Positions 1 to 11,307 of a stretch of 64,000 bases of DNA are shown here, piece by piece (the stretch's first letter is position 1; each line of letters begins with the position of its first letter). Source of the DNA: Odobenus rosmarus divergens (taxonomy: Eukaryota > Chordata > Mammalia > Carnivora > Odobenidae). The stretch is from NCBI RefSeq assembly GCF_000321225.1, contig NW_004450480.1:2026182-2090181 (forward strand). Reading direction: 5' to 3'. The notes below the pieces were generated by a model. The model did not search any database and was not told the origin of the DNA. It saw only the letters and a list, made by a program, of their open reading frames with translations. Made by a program: the position numbers and the translations under genes.

Positions 1-80
1 GCTGTGAATTGTGCAAGACTGTTGAATCACAGATCTGTACCTCTGAAACAAATAATGCAATATTGTTAAGAAAAAAGAAA
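1..80 (+). mobile_element. L1 3' end (type A), cut by window edge
   Basis: Non-coding tail of a LINE-1. It matches, with a few substitutions, the end of the L1 at 63538-63605 (the shared run from 'gctgtgaattgtg' to the ACAAATAAT stretch). The rest of the element lies outside the window on the left. The usual A-rich tail is replaced by the start of another L1 3' end, so a second insertion probably landed in or near this tail. Confidence 0.8.
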
Positions 81-351
81 GAAGATAGCAGGAAGGGAAG
101 AATGAAGGGTGGTAAATCGGAGGGGGAGACAAACCATGAGAGACAATGGACTCTGAAAAACAAACTGAGGGTGCTAGAGGGGACGGGGGTGGGGGGATGG
201 GTTAGCCTGGTGATGGGTATTAAAGAGGGCTCGTTCTGCATGGAGCACTGGGTGTTATGAACAAACAATGAATCATGGAACACTACACAAACTAATTTTG
301 TAAAGTATGGTGATTAACATAACAATAAAAAAATTTAAAGAAAAAAAAAAA
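81..351 (+). mobile_element. L1 3' end (type B) with poly(A)
   Basis: Severely 5'-truncated LINE-1 copy holding only 3' UTR sequence. It begins in an A/G-rich stretch, runs through a G-rich segment near 178-201 (runs of 4 to 6 G) and ends in an A-rich tail. It is the same sequence type as the insert at 62334-62576. The G-rich 3' UTR is a known L1 trait. It has no coding capacity; a frame of 83 codons across it is incidental. Confidence 0.8.
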
Positions 352-2814
352 CAGAAATTCGACCCTATGGTATATATATACTTCTTGCAAATATTTTAGA
401 CTGGCTAGTCTTCAAAACTTTTATATGATAAAACACATAGTCAATGTTTATTCAGATTATAGGTTGTGGTGTGAATGTAAGAGATGGTGTTTTAAATAGT
501 GAAAACTGAAAATGTACTTCTTTTCCACTTCAAACTTTTGAATTGGGTAAGTTGTACTGAAGAAGCTTTAAAATTTTGGTGATATGTTTTCTACCCATGA
601 TATTGACATATGCACATAATTACCTTTTTTTTCTTTTTGAGACAATTTCATTATTTGTCATGTTGGCCATGGTGTACCAATAAAGCCAAAATATCATATT
701 AGAATTCATGACAGTTTTCACATTGTATTATCAATATGTGGAAATAATTGCTCTGAGATTAAATTACATTATTGTGTATCTTTTTCATGCCTAATAAATA
801 ATGATGGATGGCTTTTATTTTCATCACCACCTGCAACCATTTAGTCACCCCTTGACTGTTGAAGATAAAATAATAAAGGCAAGTGTTATGTTGCAGGCAG
901 AAGAATGTAGTCAAAACAGTTGTAGGTTACTTGTTTCCATTTGGATTGTTTTAGTCCCTAAAGAGCAATGCATGGTGGTCTATAAAAGAGATCAACCTAG
1001 GGGAAAACAGCAAACAGTTCACATAAATGAGGGGAGAAAGTGGGAAAAATAGTTTTTTTTTTCCAGTAGAACAATAATTATTTCTTGGTGCACGATTCTT
1101 AACCTGAAAATGAGTTTTTTGTTCTGCTGTGCAAATCAGTTACATGCAATTAGAATGCAAAGCAGAAGCACATCTTACTGTTTAGCCTTTTTAAAATAGA
1201 AATGAAAACAGCCCAGAAATTGTAGCAAAGTTGAAAATGCATGCTAGGTAATTTTGAAATCCAAAGACATAAAACCATGCATAATAAAAAGGCCACTCTA
1301 AACTCATTACATTTTTTGAAATTGGCAATTGGGAGGCTTAATTTTAAAATTTGAACTTGTATGTTTGGGAACTTATTAACTATATTTTGAATGGTCAATT
1401 GCATTGCCAATGTTCAGTTGTGTTTTGTTCTTCCTCCACTGTAGGGTTCTAATGCCTCAGAATTTGGTTTTGTCTGTGTCTGACCTGTTCACATTTTTTT
1501 TAATTGACCAATGTTAGGCTTAAGCAAAATTGATTCATGTTTTTTGGTGAAACTTTTGAATTAAAATTATAATCAGCAAATGCTCTGAGTCTTCAGGAGA
1601 AAAGAATCACCTCTCCATTTTATGATATCATGACATTTCATCTCTGAAGAACGTCAAGCTTTTTTATAAAATAAATATGTAGTGTTTGTAATGGAAACTA
1701 GTCATTTGATCATTTTAGTTACAACAGTGAGGTAAGAAAGCAAACTAAGCAAAATCTTTTTGGATATTTGGTTATGAGTGACAGGTTGACTCTTTACAGA
1801 ACAGTTTCACATGTTTGGCTCTATTATCTTTAAATCAAAAGATGACAATCTTTTCAGGCATAGCAGAAACTCAGACCAGAATCTAAAGGTAATCCTATGG
1901 AATGTCAAGTTACTGCAGAGAAATGGCTTGAAAAATAGACCAACGGTCCAATATTTGACGAACGCCAAGTGAACACATAGGCTTGTGGAGTCTGTCTTTG
2001 GCTGGGTGTTCTATTAATGTTCTGCCCAGCTGTCTTAGGGCATTCATTTAAAAAGAACGGGGGACCTTTCCCTTGTTTATGGCTGTTTTGCTATCTGACT
2101 ACACATCTCCCTCTATAATTAAATGCTGTGAATAAAATAAAAATAAACATAATTTTATTTGTACCATTACTCACTGCGGAAATTACCTCTTTACATTTCC
2201 TAAGAGAATCAAAGAACAGTGGTGTCTGCTTCCTTCACATTTGAAAGAGTTATGCAGAAGTCACAGGTTTTCTAGATTCTCTGAGCCTGGGAGAAATTTC
2301 GTGCATTAGCAGCCTTTGAGACATATTAATTTGCAGTGGGTACATATGTATTTATCCTCTCTTGACGACAGAGATTTTGCTTGGCCCAGGAAAATACCTT
2401 AAAAGGCCAGTCCTGCAAAACAGACTTGTATAAAAGTCACCCAGAACTTATAACTTGGACATCTGTCTGTGAGCACAAAGGTACTCTAAAGAAAGTAAGA
2501 TTTAGCACAGGCCACATAAGTATTCTAATCAGAGTCACCAGTCATCCTTTTCTACCCCTTCTCCAGTGATCAGTGGAAGTCCTGAGAACCCAAGGCTTTA
2601 CCCAAATGTACCTAGCCACAAACATCCTGGTCTGACTCCCTGGCAAACAGAAAATTCTGGAATGACATCCCCATAGGATAGGGTTTTTTCTCTTAAGGTA
2701 TCTCTTGTCCTGATTTTCTTCAGTCAAAGCCTTTCTGACATGACCTATCAGAAGCAGAAGAAGAAGGGCGGCTGGAGGAGAAGGAGCAGGAGAGAAAAGA
2801 AAACAAGGAAAGGG
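352..2814. other. unique AT-rich DNA, nothing recognised
   Basis: I see no repeat family, RNA gene or convincing exon here. Short open frames (up to about 86 codons) are scattered on both strands with no domain and no splice context. Short A/T runs occur (for example near 630-640 and 1051-1062). Confidence 0.5.
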
Positions 2815-3009
2815 GGGGCGCCTGGGTGGCTCAGTTGGTTGGACGACTGCCTTCGGCTGGAGTCATGGTCCTGGAGTCCCGGGATCGAGTCCCGCATTGG
2901 GCTCCCTGCTCGGCGGGGAGTCTGCTTCTCCCTCTGACCCTCCCCCCTCTCGTGCTCTCTCTCTCTCTTTCATTCTCTCTCTCAAATAAATAAATAAAAT
3001 TAAAAAAAA
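2815..3009 (+). mobile_element. carnivore tRNA-derived SINE (SINEC type)
   Basis: Nearly full-length SINE: tRNA-like head (GCCTGGGTGGCTCAGTTGG) with a B-box-like GGGATCGAGTCCCGC near 2880, then a CT-rich stretch and an AAATAAATAAATAAAAT/A tail. A relatively intact copy. The flanks are purine-rich (GGAAGG) and similar to each other, so the target duplication is not clearly resolved. Confidence 0.9.
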
Positions 3010-3153
3010 AGGGAAGGAGGGAAGGGAAAAGGATGGAAGCAAGGAAGGAAGGAGAAGACATGTGGAATAACTGTACTATAAATACACAAAATGGAAATGC
3101 TGAACTAGCTCCATTAAAATAAATCAGTCTTAGTGCTGTAATTGTTTTTTGGG

Positions 3154-3185
3154 GTTTTTGTTTGTTTGTTTGTTTGTTTGTTTTT
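3154..3185 (+). repeat. (TTTG)n simple repeat
   Basis: About six TTTG/GTTT units in a row inside a T/G-rich stretch; a short microsatellite. The preceding 3001-3058 is a purine-rich GGAA-type stretch directly after the SINE tail. Confidence 0.85.
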
Positions 3186-4115
3186 ACTTTCACACTTTCT
3201 ATCATCCTAGTGGTTTGCTAGTTCTAACAATGTTTCCTGAGTCTGGGCTACATATATGCCGACATTCAGAAGTTTTAATTCACACCAAAATTATTAACGT
3301 TCTTGGCTTATGTATTTGCAAGAAGGAGATGTATGAGCAAAATAATGTACATCCAAGCATGCACTAAATTATTGGAACCTGGAAACTCCCCTGCTGTTAA
3401 CAGCTAATAGTTCAGTGCTCTGCGCTAACAGCAGTTACTCTGCACTTCTCAGAAAAACATTTGGGAAAAAAATACTTTTGACTAATAAAATTAGTGTTAA
3501 AATGACAGTGAATGTCAACGTATTTGAAGCTTCTTGAGCACTTTTGACATTTAAAAAGTTATACACAAAATCTGATCATTTTTAGGCAGTGTACCTATTT
3601 ATAAACGTAATTTTTAACATAAGGGGGAAAATCACTTTGTCTAAAATATAGACAATGATCAAAGCACTACCACCAGCAAAGTAATTTTGGATTAAGACTC
3701 CTAAAATAAACTTACTAACTGAGCAGTAAATATTTGTCCAGTTGGATATTTTAAATGTTGAAATTTGTTAGTCATTGTGGTTGAACTAATGCAGCACAAT
3801 GAGATTGCTTTCACTTTTTCAGCAGCCGTCTTAAGTCATGTTAGTGTTTAACAACTAGCCCTGGGTTTCAGAAAACACTGTTAGGGAAGGAAAAACAGAC
3901 TTTTTGGCTAGAGTTATGAAAGGAGGGTGGGACCTTATGAATTACATGACTCCATAAGATGTAGGCACTTTTATTTTGGCAAGAAATTCAGGCTTTTGCA
4001 TTTTATTTTTACACTCAATTCAACATGTGCACAAGTAACCTACAAAAGAAAAGATTCTTACTCATCTGCAGAGCACAGATTAATTAATAAGTAATTGTTC
4101 CCTTTTATCTTTCAG
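3186..4115. other. unique DNA, nothing recognised
   Basis: AT-rich with no repeat signature I can name. It is followed at 4101-4115 by a pyrimidine tract and TTTCAG that form the acceptor of the exon candidate. Confidence 0.45.
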
Positions 4116-4170
4116 GTTACAGTACCACACGTTTAGGAACTCCGTGAACTGTAAAACGATCTGCCCAAAG
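4116..4170 (+). other. candidate internal exon (55 nt), non-coding or coding unknown
   Basis: What is seen: a pyrimidine-rich run ending TTTCAG (acceptor) at 4110-4115, 55 nt, then AAG|GTAAGT (consensus donor) at 4168-4176. One of three frames is open throughout (1 nt plus 18 codons); the other two have stops. Possible branch-point adenines lie in the TTAAT-rich run near 4080. I recognise no protein from the 18 codons. Joined to the next candidate (5127-5204), the open frame meets a stop after five codons, which favours a long non-coding RNA or chance over a coding gene. Splice-site pairs of this quality do occur by chance in 64 kb. Confidence 0.3.
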
Positions 4171-5126
4171 GTAAGTGACTGGAATCACAATGTAATTACT
4201 CAAAGATGAGCTCAGATCATGTCCAAATACATAGGAATGGAGGTCCACTCTTCTTGATGGAAAGTCAAGATGATGTCATAGATCAGCTTTCATCCTTAGT
4301 GGAATGTCTAGTGTTTTCAGTTGTCTTCAAAATATTATATAAAGCACCTTAAGGGTGATCATTTCTCAGGTGAAAGAGTACACTGAACTTATCAAAATGT
4401 TTCATTAGCAAGACATTTATTTGGAAACTATGAAATAAAACTGTAGAAATGACTGGTGAAATTTATGGCCTCTTCCATTGGGCTAGTGTATTTTCCTTCA
4501 CAATAGATGCTCTAATAATGGGCTCTAATCTGCCTGTCCAGCCCAAGGACAATTTCATGGAGCTCCATTATAGTATATTTTAAACTTTTTCTGAAGTTCA
4601 GGAATATATCTTTCAGAATCCGTCAGTACTTCAGAAGCATGGCTCGCCAAACCAATCAATCTAGTACAAAGTTTGTTTTTAGATTTCAAGTTCCTTGTTA
4701 CTGCTTTGTAAGCAGATGTCTTCAAAGATATAATATGGTGAAGAGATTATGTGATTTTTGGGTGTAGCAATTCTGCCAGTTATAATTAAAAGGGCCAACA
4801 TCCAAGTTTTGTTTTCTTTATAAACACTGCGGAGTGTGTCAGTGGCCAATCTAAAATTACCCACAGAAGAGTGTGTGCTCTCTTCTTTAGCACAAGATAA
4901 TGAAGATGGTGTGTGAAACGCGCCATGGTTATAATAAGCTGATGGACTTGTGGTCCTACGCGCAAACTTGTCCAAGTGTAATTATAAGAGTTTTAAGAGA
5001 ATTGTTGCTTCCTAAACTGACTAGTCAAGTGACTCAAAAGTTAATATCACCGAATTAACAACCTGACTTTGAAGGTCTACAATTGTACCTTAGAAACTAT
5101 TTGCAATCCATCACCCTTTCTTACAG
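4171..5126. other. unique DNA between exon candidates
   Basis: No repeat recognised. Would be an intron of about 956 bp if both flanking candidates belong to one transcript. Confidence 0.35.
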
Positions 5127-5204
5127 GGAAAAGACATTTTTTGAGATGGATCTCAAAGCAGGGCAGCCTATTTAGCATTTTCTCTATAAATTGTTTCTGG
5201 AAAG
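5127..5204 (+). other. candidate internal exon (78 nt)
   Basis: Acceptor: pyrimidine run CCCTTTCTTACAG ending at 5126. Donor: AAAG|GTGAGG at 5201-5210. The 78 nt are open in one frame, and that frame also runs beyond both ends (open from 5069 to 5302), so openness is weak evidence. No family is recognised. Same strand as the 4116-4170 candidate and about 1 kb downstream. Confidence 0.22.
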
Positions 5205-5516
5205 GTGAGGTATGTCTAAAAATGAAAAGCAGCAGAGAGCTGAGCGTCCAGTTCTTTTCTCCCATGCATGGAGGAGAAAGGGTCAGTATGAACCTGCTCT
5301 GATGTTTATGTGGTTGGGAAGGTGTGATTGCCAGGCTCCTCCTGAATCACAAGGGCAAGAAATCAGATTGGGACCCAGAATAGGACAGGAAGTATCTCAA
5401 GATGATTATATAATCACAAGCCTCTATAGCAGTGGTTTTCATGTACAGAGAACAAAATCAGTATAAAAGAATCAAGGTATCAGCATATAATTCTCTCAGG
5501 GGTTGGGAGAATATCT

Positions 5517-5550
5517 GAGACAGATGAACATCCGAGACAGATGAACATCC
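5517..5550 (+). repeat. exact 17-bp tandem duplication
   Basis: GAGACAGATGAACATCC occurs twice back to back with no mismatch (5517-5533 and 5534-5550), which suggests a recent local duplication. Confidence 0.9.
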
Positions 5551-6139
5551 GTGGTAGATATCTGGGTAAACCAGGGAAGCTGAGAAAACCTTTTCTCCTT
5601 CACATTTTGGTCATAATTCTTCATAAATTCCATGGACAAACTGAGATGTCATAATGTCTTCCCAGTAATAAATCAGGTAATCCCAGTGCCTCCTATCGGG
5701 AGTCTTCCTTGGTGGCTGGTATGGATGAGTGACTTGTAGGTTCTTAAAGGGGATTGGGTACAGAGCCACTAAGGACAAAAATATTACTCAAACCAGTCAT
5801 ATTTTGCTGTAATTTCATTTGCCTTGGATGTTCCCAGTGGCTTAAGGCAAATGTCTCCTGTGTCAGACTTAACCAGATTGAACTACTAGGTGATTTATAA
5901 TTGAAAAAAAAAAAAAAAAGGGGTGGGGGAGAAGGCAAAAAATTAAAAGCAACTACACTTGAGCAAGACAACCATCCAATCCCAGAAACATTTTCAGTGC
6001 TAAACTATTTTTATATTTCCTTTTATTTCTGGGGTGTCTGTATACTGATAGGTAATTCTACTATCATCACATACTCTCTTCATATAAATGCAGGCACATG
6101 TTTATGTTTAATCCCTTCACCTACAGTGTAGTCAGAGCA
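5551..6139. other. unique DNA with an A16 run
   Basis: Nothing recognised apart from a 16-A run at 5904-5919 followed directly by a G-rich stretch (GGGGTGGGGG). No SINE or L1 body precedes the A run on the plus strand. Confidence 0.45.
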
Positions 6140-6626
6140 GAGCAGCCTTTTCAAAAGTAAAAGGGGAAATCTGATTATTTAGTATCTGAGTAAAGAGCAA
6201 ATCCTCCTCCGGCCTGAGTAAGGGTGGACGGGCTCTGCAGCCTCAGCCAGACTCATACCATTTCCCTTCATTCTCTCTACCCCACCTACTCTGGCTCTCT
6301 TTCATTTTGTCTCACACTGTCTGACTTCCACATGGTGATTGCATATCTGTCCCCCTTAGCATGGAATCCTTCCTCCTGGACTCCTCCCTAAGTAAGGCAA
6401 GTACTTCTGTTGTCATGTCTGATTAGATCATGATTCTTGTGTCGTGGAAATAATCATGGTTATAATTTTACATTGTATGATCAATGGTCTGATGTCTACT
6501 TCTTGGACTGGTAGCTCCATGAGGAAAAAAACCATGTTTATTTGGCTCATGATTGTATCTCCTATACTTATCCCAATGCTTTGAATGTAGACCCTCAAAA
6601 ATATTTCTGAGATGAGGGAATGAATG
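6140..6626 (+). repeat. L2 (LINE-2) 3' fragment
   Basis: Ancient LINE-2 remnant. It shows the order typical of the L2 3' end: a pyrimidine-rich cluster near 6260-6390, a 'CTGGTAGCTCCATGAGG' module near 6509-6525, an 'ATCCCAATGCTTTGAATGTAG'-like module, and an end in GAATGAATG (6618-6626). It is strongly diverged, with no reading frame preserved. Confidence 0.7.
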
Positions 6627-9600
6627 TCCAGGTATGTTTTGATTATGTTCTTTTTCTATGTTACAAAGGCTTTGTGTCTATAATATAATGTCTAGTGGAG
6701 CTCCTTAGGAGTGTATAAGGGGACTTATCTATTATACTCTCATTACCAGTCAGGTTAAGTAACCTTAGAGTCTATAACATCCAGTCCCAGCATTTCAGCA
6801 CTTTGACATAATAGAGATTCATGCTTCACTCTTGGCACCATCAAGTGTGGATTGGGAGTATGGGTTTGCTCTGCTCCACAGAGTCATGAATGGCCCTGGG
6901 CTGTTTTCTCCTACTGCTCATCCCTCTGTTAAGTCTCAGAGTCCTCCCTGAATTCTTGGTATCTATCATCCAATAAACAAAGAAGCAGAAGGATGAGACG
7001 AGAAAGTGGCTGTATCACTTCTTTCCACATTTTCTCATCCAGGATACAGTCACATGATCCCTGCAAGGCAGGCTGGGGAATTTAGCCCTCCTAGTGCTAC
7101 ACATAGTTCTGTTTCTGCTACAATTAAGTATGATAACTGTCATTTGCCAGCAGTTACTAGGTACTCCAAAAATCATTTCATCAGTGATGTGCTTAAAACC
7201 AAACTCTCACGTAAGGCAAATGCCAATGTTAAATGGATTTAGTGGTATTGTGTCTGTCTAGGAATGTGCTACATGGTTTGGTAAATACAGTTTTCCTACC
7301 GCAGAGAATCTCAAAACAAGTACATTTTGGAAAATGAACTTTGAAGAATCAGCTGGAGGGTATACAGATTTTCACATTCACTTAAGGATTTTTCATTTTC
7401 ATATTGTACTAGTTAATGTGCCAAAATCAAAATAGCTTTCCACAAAATGGAAGTTATACTATAAAGTTGGAATTGGTATTATCTATTGCTGAATTTCAAT
7501 GGAATCTCAAACAGAATGATGTAACTATGAAAGCAGGATCCTCTCTCTGAACGTTTCCCTAAGATTGTGTCAAATAGATCAAGAAAATGAAATGTATGCC
7601 GGGTTGATTTTTCAATCAACAGGTACAAAAAGACCCTGATAGATAAATCAACTGAAAGAGAGCATAACAATAACTGACTGGCAGTATTGTAAAGACAACT
7701 TTTTAGGCTTGACATTGAAGATATTCTTGAAGAATAATTTATTGGAGAGAAAATCAACCTACTTATGGAACTGCCAAATTTACTGTTACTCTACCTAATG
7801 CATTGACATCAACCTTACTATTTGGGAAAATGTTTCTCTTTTTAATTTTTTCCTTTGGGAAAATATGTAGCATGGACCTGTGTTGCTCTTTGATGTAAAA
7901 AGAAGACATTAAATTGGATTTCAGATTAAGTGACAGAGACAGACTAAGATTAAATGCCAAAGTCATCTATGAAATCGATTTAATCATATGTTTAATGGTG
8001 ACATGTTTTGCCATAGAGAAATGCTTACCAACTTTGTACTTTGTCTTTACTTGTCAGCAATTCATTGAACACCTTTTATTATCTTTGCTTGTTTCCACCT
8101 GTTGGGGAGGGAGGATAGTGTCCTCCTTTGTCAATATTTTCATCCCATTGTCTCTCAGTCTTTTCTTTTCCTCACTTCTTAGACAACAAATGTGATGTCT
8201 AAACTTAGTTCTGTGTTTCACTGAACCTGAGATACTCTGTCAGTTGTAAGATGCGCCATTTTTATTTACCACTAAGACAGAAAACACAGGGCTGCTTAAG
8301 CTATAATGTAATGCTTTCTTATCACCTAGAATTTTTATTCTTTGCTTACCAAAATAACAGTTTTAGACTTAGACACATTTTTATCATATTTCACACTTAT
8401 ACAAACATAAAAAGTAAAACATAAGTAAAATAAATTGGTTAAAGTGTTCCTAAAATCTCCACATATTTATAGTCCAACTCTTCTGAATTCATTTTTGACA
8501 GTTGTTGATGTTTGTGTTTTTCCATACACTCTCATCTTCTGTGCCATCATGAACATTAGGATCCTTAAAAGAATGTTCCACTATTATTCCCAAGACTTTC
8601 TTCCAAGTTGCTGGCACTTTCTCATGCAGTTAGTTTTCATGAGCGAACACAGGTGGTGTTAGCTCTGTCACAACCACTGCTGGGCGGCAGCGGTGTTAAG
8701 ATACTTTCCACGAGGATGTGGAAAAGTGTATCAAGAACTTGTTAAATACTATTTATTGTTTAAGGTACATATGCAAGCATAACCCAACAGTTTATCTCAA
8801 TTCCCTGATATTGTCTAGTGTTTTCATAATACAAAATATCACTAGCATTATATATATTTTCTTTATTTAGCCTTTTATAATAATATAGACGTTTAATGGT
8901 AAAGGACACTCACAAATTCTTTTCATAGAAACAGTCAACTTTCCATGAAATTCATGTAGGGAATTTATATTAAAATCTTTGTTTCTAGCCTTATTCAAAC
9001 TTTTTAAGTTTAAAATTTAACTCTCTGTAGCCTCTCAAAATCAGCAGCAATTCACTGTGGGCATTCCTCACATATTACATTATTGTATGCTTGAAGAGCT
9101 CTGAATAAATCAGGTGTTCTTAAATAGAATCATATTTTCTACCACCTTAGATTTTTACTTCAGAATTTCTTTTCTTAATTTTTGCTAGATCTTAACATTC
9201 TACCCTCTCCCCAAGTGGGTCTTTAACTTTACCCCCCTCATTCTTGCCCTCATCTCTTTTAAAGATAAAGTTATGCAAACTTTAGCTTAACTGTACTTGG
9301 GAGCACTCAGTGTTTGAAATAAGCTCCCTAGAAATATTTTTGTGAAGTCTTAAACCCCTGTGTATTGTGAATAATAAACAATGATTATCTGGTTTAGATT
9401 TGTTTTGTTTTACAGGCTGGCTTACACTGAAGACATTTTGGTTTCCATTTATGAGTTAACACCCCTAAACATGTTCTGTTGAACACTGTAATTGTGTCCT
9501 AACAACTTTGCCATAAAAGCAAAGAATTCCTTATTAACGCCATTATTTTTTATTTGTTTTTTTCCCTATGTGTTTGTGTTTTAAAATATATTTTCCATGG

Positions 9601-10265
9601 TAGTGACTATGTGAGTCTTAGAAACGCAACTAGACAGATGTACTGACCATGGTTACCAAGGGAGCAGTTTCCTTGGCGATAGCCAGCCGTCATCAAAGCA
9701 GTGTACGTTCTGGGTCCTTCCCACGTGACTTGCTCTCACATGCTGTCAAACTTGGGTAGTGGGAGCAGCTCTTTGTAAATCATCAACCCTCACCCGCCCC
9801 TACTCACCCAACACACTGCTAATTTTCATGAAGCAGGCAAGTAAGAGCAGGTGGTAAATAGTTTGTGATGTTCTTTGAGAAGTTTTACAAGGGCCCCAGG
9901 CCACAATTCACCATGAAGGATTTTTGGTTTCCCTAACTTTCAGTTTCAACCCAGAATTTATTCCAGTCATTTGAAGAAGATCCAAAAATATATCAGCTAA
10001 TGCACAAAGGTTAAACCTGCAAGAGATCCAATAACAAGGGAGAACTTTTGCAGAGTAAATATTTTCTGGTGGTTAAAGGGAGAGGTAAGAAGAATCAGGC
10101 ATTTCCTTAACCATGACTTAGAGTCAAGCTACATTGCCTCTCTGCCTGTATTTCTGCAAGTCATGAATGAGAATATTAATACTTGTTGGTATAGTATCTG
10201 ATCCTCTAATAAGAGCCTATGATTAAGATTGGCTGATTTTTTAATCTTATGAAAGGTTTGAAAAA
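6627..10265. other. mostly unique AT-rich DNA
   Basis: No named repeat is visible over about 3.6 kb. Short frames lack any domain. An RFX-like inverted motif sits at 9647-9682 and is described separately. Confidence 0.45.
9647..9682. promoter_or_regulatory. inverted CCAAGG/CCTTGG motif, RFX-like
   Basis: CCATGGTTACCAAGG is followed after nine bases by CCTTGGCGATAG. The CCAAGG/CCTTGG arms (9656-9661, 9671-9676) are inverted, and GTTACC resembles an RFX X-box half-site. Several CpGs persist nearby (9625-9730), as does a CACGTG at 9723-9728. This is a motif match only. Confidence 0.2.
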
Positions 10266-10493
10266 AATATTTTGTTACTGGGGTGCCTGAATGACACAGT
10301 CAGTTAAGCATGGGACTCTTGGTTTCCACACAGGTCATGATCTCCAGGTCATGAGATGGGGTCCCGCGTGGGGCTCCATGCTCAATGGGTAGTCTGCTTA
10401 AGACACTCTCTCCCTCTGCCCCTCCCACCATGTCCTCTTTCTCGCCCTCAAATAAATAAATAAATAAATAAATCAAAAATAATATTTTGTTAC
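10266..10493 (+). mobile_element. carnivore SINE with 13-bp target duplication
   Basis: SINE body 10279-10480: tRNA-like head with substitutions ('GGGGTGCCTGAATGACACAG'), CT-rich middle, (AAAT)n tail. The exact duplication AATATTTTGTTAC flanks it at 10266-10278 and 10481-10493, which fixes both ends and shows L1-mediated insertion in plus orientation. Confidence 0.95.
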
Positions 10494-10634
10494 ATTCTTG
10501 ACCCTTTAAAAATTTAAAGTGACAAGCCAACACTACAAAAGACTATTGTTTTCCCAAATGAAATTTACGGTATAGATGATACATGAGTGTTTGCTGATAG
10601 TGAGACCCCCATGTTGCATGTCCTTATGTGTGGT

Positions 10635-10815
10635 GTGTCATTTTCTCTTTACAATAACTCCAGTTGGCAGACATTAATATTCCTAATTTGTTGGTGAAAA
10701 ACAGACCTTGAGAGAGAAAATAGTTCACCAAGGTCTACAATTAGTAATTAGTATGAAGATTTGAACTTCAGACAGATTGACTACAGATCTCACTACTCTA
10801 CAGTACTCCCTCATA
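10635..10815 (-). repeat. MIR (ancient tRNA-derived SINE)
   Basis: Read on the plus strand, it follows the reverse complement of MIR: a 'TTGGTGAAAAACAGACCTTGAGAGAGAAAATAG'-type block (10692-10724, the degraded form of the 'gaggaaactgaggcacagagagg' module), 'CACCAAGGTCTACAATTAG', then 'GATTTGAACTTCAGACAG'. Heavily diverged. Confidence 0.65.
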
Positions 10816-11098
10816 TATGTACAGACATCTTCTTTTGTGTGTCAGATGAACACACCACAGATTGCTTTTTCTTTTTTCCTATTCTCCTGCCTGCATATAT
10901 TAGGGTAGTTGCAACCATGTATAAAATCCAAGAATTTGGTATATCTGCTTCAAGTTTTTATAAACATAGAAAATGAACTTTTAATAAACTTCTAAGTTTT
11001 TACCTAATCACAAATTTTGGAAACAGGGAAATAACAGTGGAGACATTCATGTACCCAAAGGTATTAAGAGACATATTTACAATATAAAGAATAGAGCA

Positions 11099-11307
11099 AG
11101 AGTGCCTGGGTGGTTCAGTCGGTTGGGCATCAGACTCTTGGTTTCGACTCAGGTCATGATCTCAGGGTTGTAGGATCAAGCCTTGTGTGGGACTCCACTC
11201 TCAGCGGAGAGTCTGCTTGGGGATTTTCTCCCTCTGCCTCTCCCTGTTTGTGTGCATGCACTCTCTCTCATTCTCTCTCTCTAAGATAATAAATCTTAAA
11301 AAAAAAA
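11099..11307 (+). mobile_element. carnivore SINE, moderately diverged
   Basis: Head 'GTGCCTGGGTGGTTCAGTCGG', B-box region 'GGTTGTAGGATCAAGCC', CT-rich middle (11225-11282), A tail to 11307. Target duplication not clear (possible GAAT on both sides only). Confidence 0.9.

Noticed and set aside
5904..5919. A16 run as the tail of a processed pseudogene
   Set aside because: No recognisable mRNA-derived sequence precedes it and no target duplication was found.
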